From Flavobacteriaceae bacterium (GTDB lineage: Bacteria > Bacteroidota > Bacteroidia > Flavobacteriales > Flavobacteriaceae): 64,000 bases of DNA. The stretch covers positions 1-64,000 of the forward strand of contig JABDIV010000082.1 in NCBI GenBank assembly GCA_013003555.1, in the 5' to 3' direction. The notes under the pieces were generated by a model that saw only the letters and a list, made by a program, of their open reading frames with translations, made no database searches and was not told the DNA's origin. A program made the position numbers and the translations under genes. Shown piece after piece: positions 45,097 to 54,500 of the stretch. Position 1 is the first letter of the stretch. The number at the start of each line of letters is the position of its first letter.

Positions 45097-46398
45097 CTAT
45101 TTCTTACGCATGTATACGGTTATGGGAACGCCGTGAAAATTAAAATGTTCGCGTAATTGATTTTCCAGAAATCGTTTATACGGTTCACGAACATATTGCG
45201 GTAGATTACAGAAAAATGCGAACTGAGGTTGTGGGGTTGGCAATTGGGTAATAAACTTGATTTTGACGTATTTACCCTTATAGGCCGGCGGTGGTGTATT
45301 CTGAATAATGGGCAACAAGGTGTCGTTAAGCTGGCTTGTCTTAATGCGCTTTGAACGGTTTTTAAATACCTCAACAGCCGTTTCAATCGCTTTATAGATA
45401 CGCTGTTTTGTTAGGGCTGAAATAAACAGGATGGGAACATCTGTAAATGGCTCTATCTGCTTTTTGATCTGTGCCTCGAAGTTTTTTATGGTCTTATTGT
45501 CCTTTTCAACCAGGTCCCATTTGTTAGCGAGTATAACAATGCCCTTTCTGTTGCGTTCGGCCAACCAGAAAATATTTTGAACCTGGCCATCAAAACCTCG
45601 AGTGGCATCAAAAACGATCAGACAAACATCGCAGTGTTCGATCGCCCGGATACTTCGCATCACCGAATAAAATTCTAGATCCTCCTTGACCTTTGATTTT
45701 CTACGTATTCCGGCCGTATCAACAAGGTTAAATTCAAATCCAAAACGGTTATATTTCGTGTCTATGGCATCACGTGTGGTACCGGCTATCTCGGTGACGA
45801 TATAGCGTTCTTCGCCTATTAGTGCATTAATCAGGGAAGACTTTCCTGCATTTGGACGTCCTACCACGGCAAAACGCGGTAACTCTGAAATCTCCCCATC
45901 TTCAACATCGGGAAGCACATCAACAATTGCATCAAGCAACTCACCAGTACCGCTTCCGTTGATACTGGCAATCGTATAATACTCTCCCAGACCAAGGTTA
46001 TAGAATTCGACCGCATCAGAAGCTCGTTTGCTGTTATCGCATTTATTCACGGTTAGGAAGACGGGCTTATTTGCTTTACGAAGAAGATTGGCTACATCCT
46101 CATCCATTCCAGTAATTCCTGATTCAACATCGACCATGAAAATAATCGCGTCGGCCTCATCGATAGCCAACTCGACCTGTTTATCTATCTCGGACTCAAA
46201 TATATCGTCACTACCTTTTACATAGCCACCAGTATCGATAAGTGTAAATTCTTTACCATTCCAGTCACTTTTGCCATAATGCCGATCACGGGTAACACCA
46301 CTAACAGCATCAACAATTGCTTCGCGCCTCTGAATAAGGCGGTTGAATAATGTCGATTTTCCAACATTTGGTCGACCAACTATGGCTACTATACTCAT
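45097..46398 (-). CDS. der: GTPase Der (EngA), ribosome biogenesis
   Basis: 433 aa with tandem G domains. P-loops are GRPNVGKS at 8-15 and GRPNAGKS at about 180-187. G3 motifs are DTGG and DTAG, and G4 motifs NKCD and NKWD. The C-terminal KH-like domain ends with [16 protein letters not shown]. Der acts in 50S subunit maturation. The gene has a TACCTTTG box 17 bp upstream of the start. Era is encoded close by, and Obg elsewhere in this window. Confidence 0.98.
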   Translation of the reverse strand: MSIVAIVGRPNVGKSTLFNRLIQRREAIVDAVSGVTRDRHYGKSDWNGKEFTLIDTGGYVKGSDDIFESEIDKQVELAIDEADAIIFMVDVESGITGMDEDVANLLRKANKPVFLTVNKCDNSKRASDAVEFYNLGLGEYYTIASINGSGTGELLDAIVDVLPDVEDGEISELPRFAVVGRPNAGKSSLINALIGEERYIVTEIAGTTRDAIDTKYNRFGFEFNLVDTAGIRRKSKVKEDLEFYSVMRSIRAIEHCDVCLIVFDATRGFDGQVQNIFWLAERNRKGIVILANKWDLVEKDNKTIKNFEAQIKKQIEPFTDVPILFISALTKQRIYKAIETAVEVFKNRSKRIKTSQLNDTLLPIIQNTPPPAYKGKYVKIKFITQLPTPQPQFAFFCNLPQYVREPYKRFLENQLREHFNFHGVPITVYMRKK

Positions 46399-46414
46399 AA
46401 TTTTGAAATTGGCA

Positions 46415-46422
46415 CAAAGGTA
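46415..46422 (-). promoter_or_regulatory. -7 box of the der promoter
   Basis: TACCTTTG on the minus strand matches TAnnTTTG and predicts a leader of roughly ten bases before the der ATG at 46398. Confidence 0.5.
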
Positions 46423-46473
46423 ATGCTTCCATTTTGAAGAAAAAACTGTATTTTCCTTTTGTAATAGCGCGCT

Positions 46474-46974
46474 ATGTCTTTACCAAATGAGATTATTCTT
46501 CGTCCCCGTTTTAAGATGGAACTGGACGCTTCGAATGAAAGCGTGCTGAAGTTGTTCGATGAGGCTAAATCAAATCAAGATGAGTTTCTGGTCACTCGAG
46601 TTGATGATCACGTTTTTATGAAGATCCCTTATGACCGCCAACACTTTTGGTCACCCCAATTGCATCTGGAAATCATAGAAATCGATCGCGATCATTGTGT
46701 TTTGCATGGTTTATTCGGACCCAAACCCTCGGTATGGACCATGTTCATGTTCCTTCATTTTATTGTAGCCGGTCTATTTATGGGGTTCGGTATCTGGACC
46801 TATACAAGTTGGTCGCTTGATAACGATTTTGCCATTCAACTTTTCCTAACTCTTTTGATGGTAGTATTTTGGTTTGTCCTTTATTTTGCAGGACGCTTAG
46901 GCAAGGCAACTGGTAAAGCTGAGATTCAGGAACTGCACTGGTTTATGGTCGATGTTTTGCAGAAATTAGCCTAA
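46474..46974 (+). CDS. Uncharacterised membrane protein between der and era
   Basis: 166 aa. The N-terminal soluble half, [24 protein letters not shown]..., reads like a small alpha/beta domain, followed by a two-helix hairpin ([21 protein letters not shown] and [22 protein letters not shown]) and a short C-terminal helix. I do not recognise the family. It is the only rightward gene between der and era and has no operon partner. Coding is supported by full-length open frame, sensible hydrophobic pattern and normal codon use. Confidence 0.7.
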   Translation: MSLPNEIILRPRFKMELDASNESVLKLFDEAKSNQDEFLVTRVDDHVFMKIPYDRQHFWSPQLHLEIIEIDRDHCVLHGLFGPKPSVWTMFMFLHFIVAGLFMGFGIWTYTSWSLDNDFAIQLFLTLLMVVFWFVLYFAGRLGKATGKAEIQELHWFMVDVLQKLA

Positions 46975-47016
46975 AATACGTAATATAAAACGTTTTTATA
47001 CTTAGGTGAACAAAGC

Positions 47017-47898
47017 CTAATTATTATACCCAAATCGTTTTAACTGGTTGGTATTTGACCTCCAATTTTTATTGATCTTGACGAATAGTTCGATATGAAC
47101 TTGCTTACCGAAGAAGGCTTCAAGATCTTTGCGGGCCGCTACGCCAACTTTTTTAATGGCCTGACCCTTGTGCCCGATGATTATTCCTTTCTGAGTCTGG
47201 CGTTCCACCATTATAACAGAGCGTATCCTGATGATGTTTTCTTCCTCTTCAAACGACTCGGTCTCAACCTCAACACTATAAGGAATTTCCTTTTTGTAAT
47301 TCAGTAATATTTTCTCTCTGATAATTTCATTAACAAAAAATCGTTCCGGCTTATCGGTTAGCTGATCTTTAGGAAAAAATGGCGGAGACTCCGGCAATAA
47401 CTCTAGAATCCGGTTAAGAACTTCCTGAACCTGGAAGCCTTCTAGGGCCGAAATCGGATAAATCTCAGCGTTTGGAACTTTTGATTGCCAATGGGAAACC
47501 TGTTCTTCGAGCTTGACTTGATCAGATAAGTCAATTTTATTTATGAGCAGGAGAACCGGGATTTTAGAAGACGTAATCTTTCTAAAAAAGGCATCATCTT
47601 TCAAATCTTTTTCACCGATTTCGACCATGTACAACAGAACATCTGCATCGATCAATGCCGATTTAACAAAATCCATCATCGACTCCTGCAATTCATAAGC
47701 CGGCTTAATTATCCCGGGAGTATCAGATAGCACAATCTGGAAATCATCGCCATTTAGAATCCCCAGGATGCGATGTCTTGTGGTTTGGGCCTTTGATGTT
47801 ATGATTGAAAGTTTTTCACCGATCAAGGCATTCATAAGGGTAGACTTCCCAACATTTGGGTTTCCGATTATATTAACAAATCCGGCTTTATGTGACAT
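47017..47898 (-). CDS. era: GTPase Era
   Basis: 293 aa. G domain with P-loop GNPNVGKS at 12-19, G3 DTPG in LSDTPGIIKPAYELQ, and G4 NKID. The C-terminal KH domain has IIGHKGQAIKKVGVAARKDLE. Era binds 16S rRNA near its 3' end during 30S assembly. A TACTTTTG box lies only 5 bp before the ATG, predicting a leaderless or nearly leaderless message. Confidence 0.98.
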   Translation of the reverse strand: MSHKAGFVNIIGNPNVGKSTLMNALIGEKLSIITSKAQTTRHRILGILNGDDFQIVLSDTPGIIKPAYELQESMMDFVKSALIDADVLLYMVEIGEKDLKDDAFFRKITSSKIPVLLLINKIDLSDQVKLEEQVSHWQSKVPNAEIYPISALEGFQVQEVLNRILELLPESPPFFPKDQLTDKPERFFVNEIIREKILLNYKKEIPYSVEVETESFEEEENIIRIRSVIMVERQTQKGIIIGHKGQAIKKVGVAARKDLEAFFGKQVHIELFVKINKNWRSNTNQLKRFGYNN

Positions 47899-47902
47899 GA
47901 GG

Positions 47903-47910
47903 CAAAAGTA
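47903..47910 (-). promoter_or_regulatory. -7 box of the era promoter
   Basis: TACTTTTG on the minus strand matches TAnnTTTG. With the usual 5-7 base distance to the start of transcription, RNA would begin at or within a base or two of the era ATG. Confidence 0.5.
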
Positions 47911-48028
47911 CGATCAATTATGGAAATAGTAGCGTTTATTCGTGTTGGCGATATTGAGAATCGGTATTATTTACTACCTTTAACTTAATAACCGACCGCC
48001 TTCTTTACCTGCTATTAAGGATAAAACT

Positions 48029-48388
48029 ATGCCATTCACAGACAAGGCTACCAATACGCTTTTATGGTTAGCCCGAATTTTAGGAATTCTCGAAATTGGA
48101 TTTATTCTATTCTTTTTACTAGCGGATCTGCTCGGTGGTGATTCTGGCAGTGCCGGCCTCGATTCGTTCAACGAGGTTATGTCGTTTATCTTTTTTCCTG
48201 TTTTTCCCTTAATCGGACTCCTTATCGCTTTAAAGTGGCCTGCATGGGGTGGGTTAATTTCAACCTTCGGATTCATAGGCTTATCAATCATCCGGCCCGA
48301 TTTGATTGCCGACCCGTCCATCATGGTTCTGGCCGTCCCGGGAATCTTATTTTTGCTTTATTGGATTCTCAAAAAACGAATCAACTGA
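48029..48388 (+). CDS. Small four-helix membrane protein (DUF7670-like)
   Basis: 119 aa with about four helices: LLWLARILGILEIGFILFFLLADLL, VMSFIFFPVFPLIGLLIALKW, WGGLISTFGFIGLSII and IMVLAVPGILFLLYWILKK. The arrangement resembles small uncharacterised Bacteroidota membrane proteins of the DUF7670 type. No conserved polar motif suggests an activity. It stands alone, followed by a repeat-rich noncoding stretch. Confidence 0.72.
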   Translation: MPFTDKATNTLLWLARILGILEIGFILFFLLADLLGGDSGSAGLDSFNEVMSFIFFPVFPLIGLLIALKWPAWGGLISTFGFIGLSIIRPDLIADPSIMVLAVPGILFLLYWILKKRIN

Positions 48389-48550
48389 GTTTTCAATTTT
48401 CCGGTTTCCATTTAATGATTACAGAAGGTTTTGCATTTGGTTTTCTTAGCCAAGGAGGCTGAATTAACTCCGTTAAGAACGCTGGATCATAATGTGAGGT
48501 TTTTACGAAGAAAACCTAAACTGCTATACAATGGGACTGGATTCAATTCT

Positions 48551-48564
48551 TTGCTTCGCAATGA
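48551..48564. repeat. Small palindromic repeat, copy 1 (TTGCTTCGCAATGA)
   Basis: The core TTGC-TTC-GCAA is self-complementary. It recurs identically at 48604. The reverse form TCATTGCGAAGCAA resembles a short dispersed repeat seen in many bacterial genomes. Confidence 0.5.
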
Positions 48565-48603
48565 AATGGGCCAGAATGGGGTAGCTTAACAAAGAAAACC
48601 ACA

Positions 48604-48617
48604 TTGCTTCGCAATGA
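48604..48617. repeat. Small palindromic repeat, copy 2 (TTGCTTCGCAATGA)
   Basis: Identical over 14 bases to copy 1, 53 bp away; here the palindrome extends to CATTGC-TTC-GCAATG. Confidence 0.5.
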
Positions 48618-48664
48618 TCTATTTTATTTTTGACACAAGCGGATGTAAACATCGCTTGCTCTAA

Positions 48665-48698
48665 AAATAAAAAACCTCTTGATTTCTCAAGAGGTTTT
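48665..48698 (-). terminator. Perfect 12-bp hairpin terminator behind the tRNA fragment
   Basis: AAAACCTCTTGA / TCAAGAGGTTTT with a 4-base loop; on the minus strand it is followed by a T-rich tract (TTTTTTATTTTTAG). It lies just downstream of the tRNA 3'-end fragment, in the same relation as the real tRNA and its terminator. Confidence 0.7.
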
Positions 48699-48702
48699 CT
48701 TT

Positions 48703-48720
48703 GTAGCGGGGGCTGGACTC
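48703..48720 (-). repeat. 18-bp duplicate of the tRNA-fMet 3' end
   Basis: GTAGCGGGGGCTGGACTC is identical to 48820-48837, i.e. the last 17 bases of tRNA-fMet plus one flanking base. The identity stops in the T loop. It may be a relic of a tandem tRNA gene or an attachment-site duplication. Confidence 0.7.
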
Positions 48721-48739
48721 ACCTCGACTTCGCTCGGTG
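48720..48739. repeat. Imperfect REP-like palindrome
   Basis: CACCTCGACTTCGCTCGGTG is an imperfect palindrome (CACC...GGTG, CGA...TCG) right after the tRNA fragment. Its composition resembles small dispersed repeats. Only one copy was seen here. Confidence 0.35.
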
Positions 48740-48781
48740 TAAACTTCTCGTCCAGATCTCGATAATTCAAAAATCCAAAAT

Positions 48782-48813
48782 AAAAAAAGCTCCATCTTTA
48801 AAATGAAGCTTTT
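48782..48813 (-). terminator. Terminator of the tRNA-fMet gene
   Basis: On the minus strand AAAAGCTTCAT pairs with ATGGAGCTTTT (one G-U type mismatch) and is followed by TTTATTTT. It begins 8 bp after the tRNA 3' end. Confidence 0.65.
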
Positions 48814-48820
48814 GACTTAG

Positions 48821-48893
<73 letters not shown>

Positions 48894-48950
48894 ATATAGG
48901 ATTGCAAATATACAACCCTTTTGACTTTTAACAAGAATAATGCCACAAAA

Positions 48951-48982
48951 AAAATGCCATCTCTGAGATCGAAATGGCATTT
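48951..48982 (-). terminator. Terminator of the LRR protein gene
   Basis: AAATGCCAT / ATGGCATTT is a perfect 9-bp stem; on the minus strand it continues with TTTTTTTT. It lies 27 bp after the LRR gene's stop. Confidence 0.75.
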
Positions 48983-49009
48983 GTGTTAATTAATTATAAC
49001 TATTTTGAT

Positions 49010-49912
49010 CTAGTCATTATTTGCAACTGCTGTAGTAGTGGTTTTTGATTTATTTTCGATCTCCACCTGGTCAATCCCATCAAATTCTTGATAAAATATT
49101 GTGAAATCACCGTCGAGGCTATTATTATTTAACATTAATACATTTAGTTTTTCAAGTGCCAACAATTCATTTGGGATATGCCCAAAAAAGGCATTATCTG
49201 AAAGCAGGAGTTCCTTGAGATTAGTGAGCTTACCCAAAGAACTGGGTAGTGCACCAAACAGTTTATTATCAAATAACTCAAGACGCTCGAGCGACACTAA
49301 GCCTCCAATATTTGAAGGTATCATGCCTGAAAGCAGATTACTGCTTAATGATAAGATTTTTAAATTTTCAAGTTTCGTCCAACTTACCGGTATTTGACCT
49401 GAAAAAAGATTATTAAATAATTCAATCGATTCCATTTCAGCCAACTGTCCGATCGACTCTGGCAATTCGCCTTCCAGTCGATTCATAAAGAGATGTAATG
49501 ATTTCAATTGTCGGAGTTGTCCGATTGTTGTCGGTATTTTTCCTTCAAGTTGGTTGAATGAAATGTTAATGGACTCAATATCTTTGAGGTTACCAATTGA
49601 ATTTGGCAGTCTTCCTGAAATGCGGTTCCGGTAAAGATTCAGGATTTTCAATGTTGTTAAATTACCAATTGAAGCCGGTAACTCGCCAGTTAAATTATTA
49701 AAACTCAGATCGATTGCTGTAACGTTGCCATTTTCTATCGTTACACCATTCCAGGTATCAACTGCAGCATCAAGGTCCCATGGGTTCGTCCAATTTTCCC
49801 CGTCTGTGGATTTATAAAGTGAAAGTAAGGCGTCTTTTTGTTTAGTTGGTATACTGGCAAAAACAAATGAAGTTATTAGGCATAACAGCAGTGTAAATCG
49901 TAAGTTTTTCAT
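49010..49912 (-). CDS. Secreted leucine-rich repeat protein
   Basis: 300 aa. A signal peptide (LRFTLLLCLITSFVFA) is followed by a capping segment (ALLSLYKSTDGENWTNPWD, typical of plant-like LRR proteins in bacteria) and about eight 24-residue LRRs of the type LTxLKxLNLYxNxIxGxLPxSIGNL. The C terminus is acidic/polar, with no T9SS-type C-terminal domain evident. It probably binds proteins or glycans at the cell surface. It is a single-gene unit with its own terminator. Confidence 0.88.
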   Translation of the reverse strand: MKNLRFTLLLCLITSFVFASIPTKQKDALLSLYKSTDGENWTNPWDLDAAVDTWNGVTIENGNVTAIDLSFNNLTGELPASIGNLTTLKILNLYRNRISGRLPNSIGNLKDIESINISFNQLEGKIPTTIGQLRQLKSLHLFMNRLEGELPESIGQLAEMESIELFNNLFSGQIPVSWTKLENLKILSLSSNLLSGMIPSNIGGLVSLERLELFDNKLFGALPSSLGKLTNLKELLLSDNAFFGHIPNELLALEKLNVLMLNNNSLDGDFTIFYQEFDGIDQVEIENKSKTTTTAVANND

Positions 49913-50048
49913 TTTGTAGACTTTTAATGGAGGGCTTAAAGGATTACGAACTTAGACATAAATCTTTACCCTTCCAATTAAATTCGATAACCTACAAGGC
50001 TGTAAGAATAGAGCTACATTAAAGAATGTATTTCACCGATTTTCTGAA

Positions 50049-50231
50049 TTATTGCCCCAGAATCAGTGATTCGGCATTTAGAATTTTGCTGTTTTGAATT
50101 TGAATTTTCATCTGAATTGGGTTACAACACACCTCGCAATCTTCAATATATTCCTGATGCGATACCGATAGATCAATCAGCATAGAAATCGATTCCCAGC
50201 AATACGGGCATTCAAAAAAATATTCTTCCAT
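50049..50231 (-). CDS. CPXCG motif cysteine-rich small protein
   Basis: 60 aa. Two zinc-ribbon half-sites are present: FFECPYCWESISMLID (CxxC) and EDCEVCCNPIQM (CxxC). They match the small CPXCG-type family, although the first motif here reads CPYC-W, not CPXCG. Function is unknown. It lies 27 bp after the TolC gene on the same strand and may be the last gene of the efflux transcript. Confidence 0.82.
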   Translation of the reverse strand: MEEYFFECPYCWESISMLIDLSVSHQEYIEDCEVCCNPIQMKIQIQNSKILNAESLILGQ

Positions 50232-50258
50232 CGGAAAGGAATTAAATTTTGTGGAGTA

Positions 50259-51587
50259 TTAAAAGTCAACGTTCATCAACTCTCCGCTCAACTGAAGTAA
50301 GACTAATTCGGCCAGCTTGGCATCATACTTGGCCTGGTTCTTCCTGATCTCGGCTGTTAATAAATTAACCTGGGCCTGTCTGAATTCAATAGAAGTCGCC
50401 TGACCGATCTTGAATTTCTCTTCGGTACGATCGAAATTATTTTTTGCAGTTTGAATATTATCTTTCTGCACACTATAAATAGCAACCTTATTTTGATAAT
50501 CATCCCAGGCGTTAAAGAAGTTTCTCTCAATATCCAAGAGGGTTTGATCCTTTAATAACTTTTGATTTTCCAAATCGATTTTCGCGTTTCTGATCCGCGT
50601 TATGGTTTGCCCTCCATCAAAAATATTCCAATTGAGATTCAATCCTGCCGATAGGCCTACATTCGTTGAAGTAGAAAGAAAGGCAGCGGCATTATTATTA
50701 TTCTTGTTCCAACCATATGTCCCCGTTAATCCAAGGGTAGGCAAATAACCGGCTCTATTCGTCTTTATAGTAAGATCGCTTATTTCGAGATTCGTTTCGA
50801 TCTGCAGCAGATCAATATTGTTAGTCCGCATCTTATCAAGAAGTTCTTCCTTATTTAAAGTCATAAAGAAAGTAACAACTGTATCTACTTCAAACGTTCT
50901 TGATAACTGACTGCCAAGTACAAAATCCAAATCCCGTTTGGTGTTAACCAGGCCTTGTTTCGCATTGATAAGATTTATGCTATCATTATTGATATCAACC
51001 TGGGCATTAAGCACCCCTAATTTGGTGTCCTGGCCAAATTCGAATTGATATTCGGCACGCTGCAAACGATCTTTTGAAATATTAAGGGTCTCTTCCAGGG
51101 AAAGAACGTTCTCTGATGTTCGAGCCACTTCATAATAAACCGTAAAGAGCTGAAGCATAGTATTTTCAATGGTTCGGCGCACTTCGAGTTCCGACAGTTG
51201 GTATTGGGTCTTTAAACGCTTATAATTATACAAGCGTCCCATTCCATCGAAAAGGGTATAATTCAAACTCAGCGAAGCATTATACCTTGAACTTTCTGCA
51301 CCGGTTAGCTCGGTTATATTACCATTAGAGAATTCGGCCTCCGTATTGTCAATGCTAAATGTAGATCCTGCACCGCCGCTAATTACAGGCAGGTATCCTG
51401 AATTTAATACATCTTTATTGTTATCGGCTTGTTCAAGATTATTATATGCGATTTTAATCCCATAATTATAATCCAGGGCCATATCAATGGCCTGTTTCTT
51501 TGTGAGTACGTCCTGTGCCGAGACGTCAATCAACATCAATATGCAGATAACTAAAAAGGCCTTCCCTTTAATATTCAAGTGCTTCAT
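50259..51587 (-). CDS. TolC family outer membrane efflux protein
   Basis: About 442 aa (ATG at 51587; a second ATG three codons earlier at 51596 is possible). It has a signal peptide (GKAFLVICILMLIDVSAQ) followed by two OEP repeats with long helical segments and beta strands (SLSLNYTLFDGMGRLYNYKR, GLNLNWNIFDGGQTITRIRN). It forms the trimeric outer membrane channel of a tripartite pump. The start overlaps the RND gene's end by about 20 bp, so expression is coupled to the pump. Confidence 0.92.
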   Translation of the reverse strand: MKHLNIKGKAFLVICILMLIDVSAQDVLTKKQAIDMALDYNYGIKIAYNNLEQADNNKDVLNSGYLPVISGGAGSTFSIDNTEAEFSNGNITELTGAESSRYNASLSLNYTLFDGMGRLYNYKRLKTQYQLSELEVRRTIENTMLQLFTVYYEVARTSENVLSLEETLNISKDRLQRAEYQFEFGQDTKLGVLNAQVDINNDSINLINAKQGLVNTKRDLDFVLGSQLSRTFEVDTVVTFFMTLNKEELLDKMRTNNIDLLQIETNLEISDLTIKTNRAGYLPTLGLTGTYGWNKNNNNAAAFLSTSTNVGLSAGLNLNWNIFDGGQTITRIRNAKIDLENQKLLKDQTLLDIERNFFNAWDDYQNKVAIYSVQKDNIQTAKNNFDRTEEKFKIGQATSIEFRQAQVNLLTAEIRKNQAKYDAKLAELVLLQLSGELMNVDF

Positions 51588-54500
51588 TTTGTTCAATTAT
51601 AGCTCGTTCTACTTCCTCATTAGTCACTTTTTTTCCAGTGGCCAACCACTTGATATTGCGCTTAAGTGCATTATTGAATGATAAAAATAACGGCAACACA
51701 AGCAAGGTCAAAATAGTGGCATATGCAATTCCAAAGGAAATGGATATTGCCATGGGTTTCAAAAATTGGGCCTGCCTGCTTTTTTCCAATAATAGCGGTG
51801 CCAACCCGGCAATGGTTGTCAGCGAGGTCAGGAAAATCGCTCGAAATCGAGATCGCCCTGCCATTTTTAAGGCTTCTTCAAACTTCAATCCTTCTCTCAA
51901 ATTGGTGTTGAGTTTCCCTATAAGTACGAGCCCGTCGTTTACCATAATCCCGATCAAAGCAATGATACCTAGAAGTGAGAGGACGTTCACCGGAAATCCA
52001 TAAATATAATGTCCCCATGCCACGCCTGTCAGACTAAAAGGGACTATTAATAACAAGATTAAGGGCTGACTGTAACTTCGGAAAGTAAATGCGATCGTCA
52101 GATAAATCAATAACAGGATAATAGGACCAACGGCATTCAATGAACTTGAAAGACGCTCGGCTTCTCGGTTTTGTCCCTCAAAGGAGGCCGTAATCGATGG
52201 ATAACGCGATTGAAGTTCAGGAATAATTATCGTTCTAATCTCATCCAGAATATCAGTAGAAGACGTACTTGGATCCTTAAGATCGGCCGAGACTTGAATT
52301 TCTCGCCTACCTTCTAAGTGATTTATCGCAACGTCCCCCCGTATGATCTCATAAGAGGCAATGTCCTGCAAGGGTATCCTTTGTCCTGCCGGTGTTAATA
52401 TGCGCATGTCATCGAGATCATTTATCGAAGTCCGATCTGAGCGGTCATACCTTACCCAGACTCGAATCTCGTCCTGACCTCTCTGAAATCGCTGGGCCTG
52501 GACCCCAAAGAAACCAGCTCTCACCTGGTTCATGACCGATTGCAGATCAAGACCTAAGAGGTAGGCATTTTCCTTTAGCTCCAAGCGTATTTCCTTAATT
52601 CCTGCCGGATCATTGTCAGTAACATCTTTAAGTAAAGTATTGGCCTCCAAAATTTCCTTGAGCTCTGTTTTGGCCGCTTTCAACTCATCGATACTATTAC
52701 TCAAAAGTGAAACCGATACCGGGCTTCCACCGAAATTACCGCCAGATCCAAAGGTTAATCGTTCAACACCGATGACCGGTCCAACCAATTCTCTTAGGCG
52801 ATTGGCAACCAGGCTGGCATTGATCTCATCGGGCCGCTCTTCACCGGGCAACATATTGATAGTTAAACTCGCACTTGATGAACTTGAAATCGTTCTAATG
52901 GTATTTCGCACCAATTGTTTATCGGTTCCCTGAAAATACTTTGCAGTGAATTCTTCATCAACCAGATAAGCTTTTTCTTCAATAACCGAAATAATAGAAT
53001 CGGTTACGCGTTCATTTGTTCCATTGGGCATACCCAAATTAACCGTAACTGTATCACTGGCGATCGACGGGAATAAGGTCACACGTACTATGCCTCCACC
53101 TATCGAACCGAGTGTAAGAATGAGTATTGCCAGAAAGATACCTATCGACAATACTTTATATTTCAACATGGCGTTTAACAATGGCACATAAGTCTTATCC
53201 CTGAGGTAGAACATGATTTTCTCTCCAAAGGCATTAATGCTTTTCATTTTCGAGAAAAATTGACTAATCCTGGATTTAGATTCAACTTTTTTCCGTTTTC
53301 GAAGCGCTTTTGAATGCGCCAGGTGAGCCGGGAGGATGATCAAAGCTTCAACCAATGAAACGGTTAATGTCAGGATGACGATGACCGATACTTCACCAAA
53401 GAATTCTCCGATGCGACTATCGAGGAACAAGAAGGTTGAGAAGGCCAATAAGGTGGTTATAATCGCCGATACTACCGGAGGAATAACCTCCATCGTTCCA
53501 TCAATTGCTGCCTGAATCGGCGTTTTACCCCGTTCATAGTGTTGATATATATTTTCGGCAATCACAATTCCGTCATCAACCAGGATCCCGATTACAATGA
53601 TCATACCGAATAAGGAGAGGACGTTGATGGTTACATCAAACTGACCTGCCAGCATGAACATCCCAAGGAAGGAAATCGGTAAACCCACAGCCACCCAAAA
53701 GGCGAGTCGCGTGTTGAGAAACAACGACAGGAAGATGAGAACCAATATGATTCCGGCAAAGGCATTTTCCATGAGAAGTTTCGTCCTTTGATTCAGCGTT
53801 ACGGATAGATCCCTGACAACATCCAGTTTTATATTGTTGTATTTCTGATTAAAATCTTCGATATAATTCCTGACTTTTTCGGCAGAGGACATGAGATCCT
53901 CGTTATTCGTACTGGTCACGGTGACGTTTACCGATAATTTTTCATTGAAGTAGGTTGCATTTGGTGTTTCGGAAAAGCGATCTCTTATCTCGGCAACATC
54001 TTTTAACCGAATAGTACGTCCGGCCATATCAGCTCGTACGATGATATTTCCCAGTTCCTTACCATAATATTGGCGATTGTTGGCCCGAATCAGGTATTCT
54101 TCGGCATCGGTTTTAATATTTCCACCGGTAACAAGGATATTCGAATTTCTAACTGCTGCGGAAATATCGGTAAAGGTTAAATCATAAGCCCTCAAACTGA
54201 CTTCATTTACAGCAATCTCGATTTCTTCGTTCGGATAACCACTAACATCGATCTGTGATATCCCATCGATAGCTCGAAGATCGTTCTCGATTTGCCGCCC
54301 GATCTGTTTTAAAGTTCCCAGAGGGACGTTTTCACCACTTAGTGAAAATGATATGGTCTGTCTAATCGGTTCCTGCTTTGCAACGACCAGGGGTTCCATA
54401 CCCGTTGGAAATGTTGGAACGCGGTCAACGGCATTCTTCACTTCCAATAACATGAAATCAATATTCTCACCTTTTTCGATCTCAACCGAAATGGTTCCAC

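Larger units (their letters stand above)
48389..48820. other. Noncoding stretch with repeats, terminators and a tRNA fragment
   Basis: 432 bp without a convincing gene. It contains two copies of TTGCTTCGCAATGA, a hairpin terminator at 48665, an 18-bp copy of the tRNA-fMet 3' end at 48703, an imperfect palindrome CACCTCGACTTCGCTCGGTG, and the tRNA terminator at 48782. The composition suggests insertion of small palindromic repeats and tRNA-linked rearrangement. Confidence 0.6.

Noticed and set aside
48703-48739. A second tRNA-fMet gene
   Set aside because: Only the last 17 bases match; the anticodon, D arm and 5' acceptor strand are absent, so it cannot fold as a tRNA.
51568-51596. Possible frameshift between the RND pump and TolC genes
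   Set aside because: The overlap is between two complete proteins, each with proper ends; translational coupling explains it.
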